A stretch of 22,244 nucleotides of DNA from Knufia peltigerae. Taxonomy: Eukaryota > Ascomycota > Eurotiomycetes > Chaetothyriales > Trichomeriaceae. The notes under the pieces were generated by a model that saw only the letters and a program-made list of their open reading frames with translations, searched no databases and was not told where the DNA came from. The stretch spans positions 1 through 22,244 of the forward strand of contig JAPDRN010000246.1 in the NCBI GenBank assembly GCA_030247855.1, written 5' to 3'. The position numbers and the translations under genes are program-made. Positions 1-7,733 of the stretch are shown piece by piece (within the stretch, counting starts at the first letter, position 1; every line of letters begins with the position of its first letter).

Positions 1-1222
1 CCTCTTCCTCTTCAGACTCCTCTGGAGGTTGTAATTCACCCCACAGATCCTTTTCTACCGGCTCTCCTTGCTGAGTATTGGGTTGTTGCTGTAATACACC
101 AAAAATGTCACCACCATAAAGAGGTCGGTTTGTAGCTTCGTCAACCGGTGGCTTACCCCATTGACCAGGGGCAAAGCCCCAACTTGCCCCGGGCGGTGGG
201 GGTGCGTTCACTCCCGGGACTTTGAGAGCAGGGTACGATGGCGGTGGGCCGTATCTCTGTTGGTTTATGAGCCATGGAGGAGGTGCACCAGGTGGCATGT
301 TGAGTGCTTCCTTTAGTTCGTCGGACAATTCACCAGGTCGCAGGTGACGCAGGTTGGTCTCGAATTCTTTGCCTTCGTAATAGACCTCACCATATCTCGT
401 CAACTCTGGCTTCGTCTGGAAGCGGAAGAAGGCTTCATAGAGCTTCTGATAATCGATGTCGAGCTTGCCCGTCTTGCCTTGTACCCTTTCTCGCTGTTTC
501 TGCTTCAATGTCTGCTGGTCCTGCTTCTCCAGTGTCGCGTCTCTCATTTCCGCGATTCCAGTCTCGAGTATGAATTTCGGGAGCGCAAAGGGGGGCTTTT
601 CTATACCTCGCTTCGATGAAAGGTATTCTCTCTTCAGGGACCAGTGTGTCGGTACTGGAACCACGTTTCGATAAGATTTCAGGTGAACGAGAAGTTTCGG
701 ATCTGGTGCTGATGTGTCTGTCCATTCGACCAACTCCGGTTTGTTGACTAGTGCTTTGAGTTCTGCCACAGACAATTGGGTCATTTCTTTCCTCTTCTTC
801 TTGGACATCTTTGGCGCAGCGTTCTCCTCTTCCTCGTCGGGTATATCATCATCGTCGTCGTAATAAACTTCAGGTTTGTCGGGTTCTTTCGTGGACGGGT
901 CTTCTTTATCTCCCTCTTCAAACTTCTCTAGGATCTCCTTGTACATATCGTAAAGAGGATTATCCTCGTCGACGATGAGCGGGTCTGTGATTGCGTCGCC
1001 ATCGCGCCGGTTCTCTGCTTTGATGGACTCTTCGACTTTGACTTTCGCAGGGGTCTCTGTAGTTACTTCTGTCGCAGGATCAGGTGTCGAGTCCGTTGTA
1101 GTCTTCTACTTGTCAGTAAATGTCGACGGGGGAACGCAGGGCTTGCGACGTACCTGTTGTTTCTGTGCCTTCTTTTTGGCTCGCCGCAGTTGATTTTTCG
1201 TGGGCTTCGCGGCGGGTGCCAT
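1..1222 (-). CDS. CUS1: Splicing factor 3b subunit 2 (SF3B2/Cus1/SAP145), partial, C-terminus off window
   Basis: Subunit of the SF3b complex of U2 snRNP, acting in the nucleus at branch-site recognition. Exon 1 is 1222-1154 (23 codons, start MAPAAKPTKNQLRRAKKKAQ); a 48-nt phase-0 intron 1153-1106 (GTACGT...CTGACAAGTAG) follows; exon 2 runs from 1105 off the left edge, giving 391 visible residues. Seen in order: a basic N-terminus, an acidic stretch (YYDDDDDIPDEEEEN, about 104-117), a KKKRK basic patch, then the DUF382-type block (about 134-260, including LSVAELKALVNKPELVEW and RNVVPVPTHWSLKREYL), and the proline-rich PSP domain (about 280-345, with SDELKEALNMPPGAPPPWL and RYGPPPSYP). The same frame is open further upstream, but only through a TTG codon, so the ATG at 1222 is the start. 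Family assignment is firm; the missing C-terminus cannot be judged. Confidence 0.96.
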
Positions 1223-1659
1223 GGTTAAGATTACACAGAGTTGTATCTGCAGAAACAACCCTCCTGGAAGATACGCACCAACACTAAATGGAAGTGTGAT
1301 GGCTGCGAAATTCTGGCCTTGAAGATTTGTAGGTTTTCGCAAAGTACGGATACATAACGCCTAAAATCCTCCGGTTCACTACAGGAAGTCGCCTTACCTA
1401 ACAGGGAATAGATTGACGCTGCTTTCGCAAATCTCGGTGTCGGTCCATTATTGTCCGATCATTGTCATATGCCACGCTTTTGCTTCTACTTCGAGGTTCC
1501 TGTCTCAGGCTACGGTAACAAAGTGATTGCTAGCACATGCAAGATGCTAATGACCATCTCGTAAGTAAATACTTGCGAACAAATACCTCGAAATCTTCCT
1601 AGATCATGCTACCTCTTCTCTACACCCCTCAACAAGAGCCCTCCTGGCGCAAACCCCTC
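1223..1659. other. Intergenic spacer
   Basis: This 437-base spacer lies between the 5' end of the SF3b gene and the 3' end of the CAP-protein gene, both on the minus strand. It must hold the SF3b promoter and the CAP gene's 3' UTR. No coding frame, RNA gene or repeat is visible. Confidence 0.6.
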
Positions 1660-2568
1660 CTAGCTCAACCCGTACGTCGCATCAATACTAGGTAAACCAA
1701 TCGGAACACCTACATTCGGTGCGAATTGCCCGATAAAGTTTCCTGGTGGTGCATAGTTGCAGACTGTAAAATATGGCTGGACGTTTGGACCAACACCTTG
1801 CAACCCAGTCGCAGAACAATCGGCGGTATAGCATCCCACGGCAGCAGTATTCTTCCACACGACCTGTGTGAAATGTCCCCACTGATCAAGCGTGCTCAGA
1901 TCCGGCTCCTCGCCATAATACACATAATTGTTGACTTCACCGTTGTACAATCCTTCGGTTATGAAAGCTCCCATGCCCAGGGGTGTTCCAGGATAGCCGG
2001 CACCGATGTTTTGGCCGTAACCACCCCCATTGAGGTTACTGCGCGATGGTTTGTCAGTCGATGAACCCCTTGAGGACGAAATTGGTACTTACGTGACGTG
2101 GCCATAGACACAAGTCTCCGCGATCTGCTGAGCAGTTGCGGCCAAGGCAACCGACCATGTCAATGGGACGGCCGAGTGATTCTGTCGGTGGTAATTGTGA
2201 TGGATAAGAATGGCATTTATATACGCATCGTAGGTTGGGGTCGGTGTTCCCGAAGCAGTCGATGTGGCCGAACTTGTACTTGAAGATGGGCTTGACATGC
2301 CCGAACCTGATGAGCTCGATGCGGATGTACTGGTGGCGGGGGAGGAAGGGTTGCCAGTCGTCCTCGTTGTGGTTGTAATCGAGCTGATGGAGCTAGAGGG
2401 CGTGATTGTTCCGCCCGGTATCAGAATTGACGATGTTGTCGGGATTGTACAGGGACACGTGGTCACGGTGACAATCGCGGTCGCCGTAACTGTCGCCGTG
2501 ACACTGTAGCTGACGCTCGTTTGTGCTGCTGCACCCACCACTAGGCCGAATATCCATGGGAATCGCAT
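1660..2568 (-). CDS. Secreted CAP/SCP-domain protein (PR-1/Pry-like)
   Basis: Predicted secreted protein of 284 aa. Exons are 2568-2093 and 2038-1660, joined across a 54-nt intron (GTAAGT...GCGCAG) that splits the codon for T159. Residues 1-15 (MRFPWIFGLVVGAAA) form a signal peptide. Residues 20-110 are an extreme Ser/Thr/Pro-rich linker, likely heavily O-glycosylated, with a CPC at 38-40. The CAP domain covers about 112-265: HNYHR (125-129), AETCVYGHVTNLNGGGYGQN (150-169), the CAP1 signature GHFTQVVW (213-220) and the CAP2 signature YFTVCNYAPPGN (248-259). Splicing is supported because the join restores the family's GH..N....GQN segment. The start is the ATG at 2568; the frame extends slightly upstream only by a TTG codon. 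Family members bind sterols or lipids extracellularly (yeast Pry1) or act as effectors; the ligand here is unknown. Confidence 0.93.
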
Positions 2569-4278
2569 ATTGGTCAAACAAAATCAACGAGTAACTTTGA
2601 AACATGTAATGAGCGACTTTGGTCAGTTGTGCAACGCGAAGAGAGTGCCAGAGGTGTGATGAAAGTCCAGACCTGGGGTCCTCGTGGTTGTATATCGTCG
2701 AATACCAGAACACGACAGACCCACATTCCTGAAAGGTCAACAAAATTGCAGCAATGCAATCCAAGACATGGTTTCTGTAGATGCCTTTTGCAGGAATGTC
2801 GACATTGCCCCTCATTTGTCTAGACCTTTGTTTGGCCCATTCTTGAAGGACTGTGTGGTAGCTCTTGCGACCAGATTGTTACTCTTCCACGGCTCTTGCT
2901 GGAGGAGTAGAAGTATTTGCAACCAACACATATAAATATCGGAGCCACATGTAAAGGCAAGGCGTGACTTACATCCCGGGTCTCGTTCTTGATGATGGCT
3001 GCCATTGTTCGAAACAGCAGTCCTGCGGAGGAAATGACCACAGCACAAGCGAGATAACCTAGAGCTTATGGGTTCCGCGCAGGCATCGCCACGCGAAAGG
3101 TACCGCTCATAATCAGGGAGATGTGAGCGTATCAACAACAAATGCAACACTATCACAGACGTTCCCTTGCTTCCAGTAATAGACTCCTCTTGGAGGTGAA
3201 AGCAGCTGAGCAGGTCTCCGCGCGGCCTTGCGCATCCTGAGCTCTGAAGAACATCGCCTGAACTGGCTCACCTGTGAATAAGGTTCACAGCTGAATAGGA
3301 GCTGGACGTTAGAGACATCAAATCATCATCATGAACAACGAGCCAAGTAATGCCGGAGAGGCTTTGCCTGTAAGTTTGTGTTCTCCTTGCATCGACTACT
3401 CTCCGTCCCGTCCCTTTTGAGATCGAAACTTTAACCTAGCCCCCGTCTGCGAGGGAGATGCTGTATTTGTAAAAAGACCACCAAAAGTAGGTATGATGCA
3501 AAGCCTCGCAGCCAGCCTTTCACGGTTTCAGCTTAGCCACAATATTTTGGAATCCGAATACGACGAGGCCGAGCACATATGGCGACCTTCGATCTCGACT
3601 ATTTCGGTCTTACCTGGGTATCTTACCATCAGGAGTTTTCTCTGGCGTACTGCAGATCACCGGTGCACACATATGCAAGTGAGAGTAAGTTAAGGCAGGT
3701 AGGTCCCAGTAGACGACGAGCGGAAGCGTCAAGAAAAGTCGTGTCCTCGGAAGTTGTCGTCGTCGCACGAAATTCTTGCGACAACAGCGAGACACATGAC
3801 AGAGTGCCTGATTATCATTTTTTGTTGTTTGCTTGATCATCATGCATGCATGAATTCCAACGAGAGAAAGAGAAAAGGAGGCCTTGACGAGTACATGAGT
3901 AGAAAAGAGAAAAGACGTGGAGGTGGGTGATGGGCGAGCGTTTGGAAGATCACCTGCCGCACTAGTACCCGTGGTGTGTAAAACTGCTGAGAAACGGTAG
4001 CATTTTCCTTCTCGAGTAAATATTGTGTAGAGGAGGAGAAGTGTACACTCGTGGCCGATACCCACACATGACATGATGGACGGAAAGAAAGGGACACATT
4101 ATTGTTTGTCTTCCCGATGATTCCATTCCAAAGGTCTGGGTCAGGTCAGCAATACAGTAGTAGACTTACGGAGGAGAAATGCACTATTCCTGAAATAGTT
4201 TGGCCTTCCCGTTGTTTCTAAATTTGTCTTTTTCCCACGTGCCTGCAAAAGCACGGGAAATACTTCTTTACGAGTTAT

Positions 4279-4298
4279 GTACGGGGAGTACTCCGTAC
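4279..4298. repeat. GTAC-rich near-palindrome
   Basis: GTACGGGGAGTACTCCGTAC reads almost identically on both strands. Related TACTCCGTAC cores recur at about 4731-4740 and 11983-12000 and, partially, elsewhere, always outside coding regions. Function unknown. Confidence 0.55.
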
Positions 4299-4726
4299 AG
4301 GTGGAGAACTTCCTTCGTAATAACTCAAAGAATGATCGACGAAGTACAGTATGTACATCAGTAAACACCTCCGAAGAGAGATCGACGTCTTGGAAAACAA
4401 AAATGACAAGGAAAAACAATGTGGTCCGTCGGGCTGAGGAGGAATACTACTCAATTCGTACAAAAGTATCAGGCCCGTCAGGATCCCTGCGTGTAAATCG
4501 ACGAGCACTGTACGAGTTAGGTGTCTGTCTGCCTTGCCGTACTCGGCGTCGACGATGCCCAGAGAACAACAAAAAAGAATAGAAAGACCAAAGTTCCTCT
4601 CACTCACTTTCCTCCCCGGACGCCGGAGATATGATTGTTCCCAATTCCGGGATACAAACTCAGCCTCCGGAGGGAGTAATTCGCACGAGGTCAACTTGGC
4701 TACAGTAAATCAGTAATCACATAATT

Positions 4727-4761
4727 ACGGATACTCCGTACGAGTACCGAGTACCGAGTAT
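4727..4761. repeat. TACTCCGTAC core with GAGTACC tandem repeat
   Basis: An ACGGATACTCCGTAC palindromic core is followed directly by three tandem copies of a 7-bp unit (GAGTACC, GAGTACC, GAGTAtg). It is noncoding. The same vocabulary of GTAC, ACTCCGT and GAGTAC recurs in other spacers of the window. Confidence 0.5.
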
Positions 4762-5062
4762 GCTTATCAAAGATTCTCAGGGCAGGGATTATCCGTCAAC
4801 TACCTAACCTGGTTACTTTGTAACGAATATGCAAGTCATCATTGTTTGTTTTCTTTCGTCATATCTCGCTCATCCCGAGCGAGAGATCATCTGCTATGCT
4901 ATGCTTTGCATTGCCATGGTATTGCCCCTTTTGAGCCATTAATACCTACTACTCATCAGGAGAATCAATCACATGCCCACCTACCTAGATACTCTGCGTA
5001 CAGTACTCGGTTACTGACTAGTAATCGTACGCACCTTACGCAGGTCAGACCTATCTCTCTCA

Positions 5063-5082
5063 CTCTCTCTCTCTCTCTCTCT
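5063..5082. repeat. (CT)10 microsatellite
   Basis: An uninterrupted dinucleotide run of 20 bases, preceded by an interrupted CT tract from 5053. It lies in the gene-poor spacer. Confidence 0.9.
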
Positions 5083-5176
5083 TCTCAGTGTCTGGCTGGC
5101 TGCCTTCGGAGATCAATGATAATGACGACGGAACAAAACTGTATCCCCCGCCGGTGCAATGTTGGACAAACGATGA

Positions 5177-5207
5177 GTGTGTGTGTCTCTCTCTCTCTGT
5201 GTGTGTG
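5177..5207. repeat. Compound (GT)5(CT)6(GT)4 microsatellite
   Basis: Three adjoining dinucleotide tracts: GT at 5177-5186, CT at 5187-5198 and GT at 5199-5207. Noncoding. Confidence 0.9.
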
Positions 5208-6509
5208 CACACCGAACAGATCTTTCTGGTTCTCTATCCATTGTATCACGGCGGAACCCTTGAAAGCCCTTAAAACGCCGGCAGCAAAAAATGAAACATC
5301 TCAGATTTCTTGATTGCCGTGTGTCGTGTTTGCACGTACCGAGTAAACGAGTATTTCCCGTCTTGTCTTTTTTCCTCCAGCAAACAACAAGACTTTCGTA
5401 TTTTTTTTCCTTTCTAGAACGTATTGGCGGAGCCCAGGGGCCCCTGTGTGTACTGCATGAACGAAACAAAAAAACAAAACCAAAAAGTTATTGGCACTCT
5501 CGTCACGGCGGACCGACCGCTTTCCTCATCGGACACATGGACACAAACAATTGTTGGCCAAAAATGACTGGACTGCGCCTCACCAAACATCGTTTCCCCA
5601 ATGTAGAAATGCCAGTTTTTCTTCCAAACTCTCATGTAAGAGTAAGTAGTACTACAGCGGAGTACGGACCAAGGTAGATTGTACACACAACAGCGAAAGA
5701 AAAAATATCCCCCGTAATTGGCCGAGACACCGGGAATCAAAACACCTACCTGGGTACTCCCGTACAGTAGCCAACAAACCCGTTATGTGGCCTGAATCTC
5801 GACATCTAAGCACTAACACCACCCCAAGGTCCACTACGCCCTATCGTATCCTTATCATTCCAAGACGGAGTCAAAATTCCTTCAGCTAAACGAACGTGCT
5901 AATGCAGATCGAGAACACTAGCAAGCAGCCTTACCGGGCACGGCCACCCTGATAACGTCCGGGTGCGAAATTAGCACAACTCGGTGCTCACTGCCCACTC
6001 ACAATTGCAACTTTGACGACCTCTCTGGCTTCTCGTTGGTCTTCGTCCTACAATACTCCGTAATCCCTGTCCGATCGACGGGGGAACGACAGGAGTACAA
6101 GAGGCGATGCAGCCAATGTCACTCTCGTACCCACCTCCCATCTGACGACTTTCGCTCTTGCATTGCCTGGTCCGGCATGGTCTTGGTCTCCAGGGACATC
6201 AAAAGTCCATTTTCTGCCGTCAGCCCTACGACCGATTGTCGACAGGGGAGGAGGCTTTGGTGTATCTGTCCGGGGACACATGGCGTACCCTCATGTCAGC
6301 CCCCAAATTTACCTCATGCCCACCGTCGTGTCATGGTGCCTCTTGGAATCCGAAAAAGCTACTCACCAGACCTTTGGTAACCTGGTGGATCTGACACTGT
6401 GGAGACATACCACATGCCACCTCTCTCTCCCTCCAGCATCATTGCACGGCCGCCCTGACCTACCGAGTCAGGTACAGTACGGTAGACGACGGGCCTTTCG
6501 AGGAAAAAA

Positions 6510-6850
6510 GGTATATATCAATATCAAGTTCGCGACTTTGAAGACATCTCCCATTCCATTCCATCCATCGTTCATTCATCAAACCACATCTTTCAGCTTT
6601 CCTTTTTCTTCGCATTTTCCTAGTTCCGGTTCAGCATTCCAACTTCACCCTCTCTAGACTTAAGGTATACAACTTTTTTTTCCTTATTTCTCTCTGCTTT
6701 CTTTCACAATCATAAAGCTAGCAAGCCAGCAACAACCCCAAACAGTCCTTCGACTACTTGCCATCTTCTTCTTCTTTCCTTGTCTCATTTGTCTTCGACC
6801 CATCCACAATTTCTTTCTTTCAATATCTTAACCCCGCATTTCTTTTCCAA
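6510..6850 (+). promoter_or_regulatory. Putative promoter and pyrimidine-rich leader of the GRGGYN gene
   Basis: A TATA-like GTATATATCA lies at 6511-6520. From about 6545 to 6850 the plus strand is strongly CT-rich with many TTTC/CTTTC runs, the kind of leader common before well-expressed fungal genes. A possible 5' UTR intron runs from GTATAC at 6665 to CTAG ending at 6721 (57 nt), but its branch point is weak. No ATG in good context precedes 6851 in the coding frame. The role is inferred from position and composition only. Confidence 0.4.
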
Positions 6851-7021
6851 ATGGCCATCGGACGCGGCGGTTACAACACCCCAGCGGGCACTGCTCCCCA
6901 GAAGGGTCGTGGCGGATACAACAGACAAGGCCGTGGGGGGTACAACAGGTTGGCCATGGTTCAGGGTCGCGGAGGATACAACCGACAACAAGCCGCTCAA
7001 GGCCGTGGAGGGTACAACTAA
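6851..7021 (+). CDS. Small glycine/arginine-rich GRGGYN-repeat protein (56 aa)
   Basis: This protein is almost wholly repeats: GRGGYN occurs at residues 4-9, 19-24, 27-32, 39-44 and 51-56, and the last copy ends at the stop codon. Short Q/A/P/K spacers separate the copies. Coding is strongly supported: the five copies differ at the third base of G, R, G and G codons while the amino acids are identical, and Tyr and Asn always use TAC and AAC. There is no signal peptide, membrane segment or cysteine. The frame is open upstream only from a TTG at 6758, so the ATG at 6851 (context AAATGG) is the start. I do not recognise the family. RGG-Y repeats resemble RNA-binding or phase-separating RGG motifs, and the unit is reminiscent of the GRGGAGN repeats of fungal DUF3602 proteins; both are comparisons, not assignments. 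Confidence 0.8.
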   Translation: MAIGRGGYNTPAGTAPQKGRGGYNRQGRGGYNRLAMVQGRGGYNRQQAAQGRGGYN

Positions 7022-7179
7022 ACATTCCATCTTTTCCTTTTGGCCGGGACAACGAGGATCGAATCCTTGTGGCCTTTTCAGTCTCGACTGCAGCAACAAA
7101 TGGTGATCCTGGCTTGATCACGATTTCTCATTCTTTTCAGACAGCTCTAGATGAGCACCCATTCTTTCGGTTCAAGCGT

Positions 7180-7375
7180 TCAAGCGGCATTTTCGGGCGC
7201 TCTTGATTTTTCGGGCAACATCAAAGACGGCAATTCTCGCATCATTACGTATATTTCAGCGGCATTTTCGGGCGTTATTTTTGAGGCTTCATTTTCCGAC
7301 ACAGAACCTATCTCAAAGAATTTGTAATCAGCATGTTTTCCAGAACTCAAGCATTTCAGCAGCATTTCCGGGGCG
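7180..7375 (+). repeat. Three degenerate copies of TTCAGCGGCATTTTCGGGCG
   Basis: Copies lie at about 7180-7199 (TTCAAGCGG variant), 7255-7274 (consensus) and 7355-7375 (TTCAGCAGCATTTCCGGGGCG), spaced about 75 and 100 bases apart. Partial echoes (TTTTTCGGGCA at 7207, ATCAGCATGTTTTCC at 7327) lie between them. They probably sit in the 3' UTR of the GRGGYN gene. Function unknown. Confidence 0.6.
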
Positions 7376-7420
7376 CCTATTTCTGATAGACCATTCAACA
7401 CATTGCGGGGGTTGAGTCAG

Positions 7421-7444
7421 ATTTCAAGATTTCAAGATTTCAAG
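7421..7444. repeat. (ATTTCAAG)3 tandem repeat
   Basis: Three perfect tandem copies of an 8-base unit. They lie in the spacer between the two convergent genes. Confidence 0.85.
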
Positions 7445-7733
7445 AGCTGCAAAGCAACCAAGATTTTCAGGGGTGATGGCAATTGACATATCATAGAGTG
7501 GTGGTGAGAAAGGGGAGATGATAGTATATTGGGGGAAATGGATGAAAGAAACACCAGAGGCAGGACCTCTAACAAGACCAACAGAACCACCAGTATCGAC
7601 ACCGGCAAGATCATGGAGTATTGAACTCAAGTGTCATGTTTGCAGAATGAAGTACTGCGTACACGAGTGGTTTTCGAATCACACATTCTTTGGATAGAAA
7701 TGCAATCACGATAGAACATTTAGGAAGGCGCAC

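Larger units (their letters stand above)
2569..6850. other. Gene-poor 4.3 kb spacer
   Basis: No gene can be supported here. Open frames of 60-160 codons exist on both strands, but none has a recognisable family, a convincing start or clear codon constraint. Contents seen: the promoter side of the CAP gene, (CT)n and (GT)n microsatellites around 5063-5207, GTAC-rich palindromes (about 4279-4298 and 4727-4761), and from about 6500 the promoter and pyrimidine-rich leader of the repeat gene at 6851. A hydrophobic open frame on the minus strand (2820-3065) is discussed as a finding. Confidence 0.55.
7022..7733. other. Convergent spacer with short repeats
   Basis: This lies between the stops of the GRGGYN gene (+) and the MSS1 gene (-), so it holds both 3' UTRs. 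It contains three copies of a degenerate 20-bp unit (7180-7375) and a triple 8-bp tandem (7421-7444). On the minus strand, 7424-7627 is open without a good start and has pyrimidine-ending codons. An alternative 3' exon of MSS1 may lie at 7654-7627. Confidence 0.5.

Noticed and set aside
2812..3005. Alternative 39-aa spliced model on the minus strand (MAAIIKNETRD joined to QEPWKSNN..., donor GTAAGT at 2972)
   Set aside because: The donor is good, but there is no branch point and no recognisable product, and it conflicts with the hydrophobic read-through frame. Not enough to annotate.
3331..3693. Possible small spliced gene: ATG AACAACGAG..., GTAAGT donor at 3370, acceptor CTAG at about 3440, then a frame with RCCICKKTTKSRYD
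   Set aside because: The splice phases do not join the ATG exon to the Cys-containing frame; the in-phase reading stops after ten codons. No family match.
4526..4558. CLPCRTRRRRC in a plus-strand frame, matching the first half (C-x2-C-x6-C) of a Zn2Cys6 DNA-binding domain
   Set aside because: The frame stops 8 codons later, with no second C-x2-C-x6-C half and no donor site that would add it. The frame overlaps the GTAC palindrome at its start. Probably chance or at best a remnant.
4846..5313. 155-codon open frame in the gene-poor spacer
   Set aside because: It is built across CT and GT microsatellites, starts with TTG, and its translation has no family likeness.
6163..6657. 164-codon open frame upstream of the GRGGYN gene
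   Set aside because: It covers the TATA-like site and the pyrimidine-rich leader. No good start or similarity; promoter and leader DNA is the simpler reading.
6851..7021. Reading the GRGGYN protein as a dikaritin-type RiPP precursor
   Set aside because: There is no signal peptide, no KR/Kex2 sites between repeats, and no UstY (DUF3328) or tyrosinase gene nearby. Repetition alone is not enough.
7057..7067. GGATCGAATCC after the GRGGYN stop, resembling a tRNA T-arm
   Set aside because: No other tRNA arms around it; it is a short palindrome in the 3' UTR.
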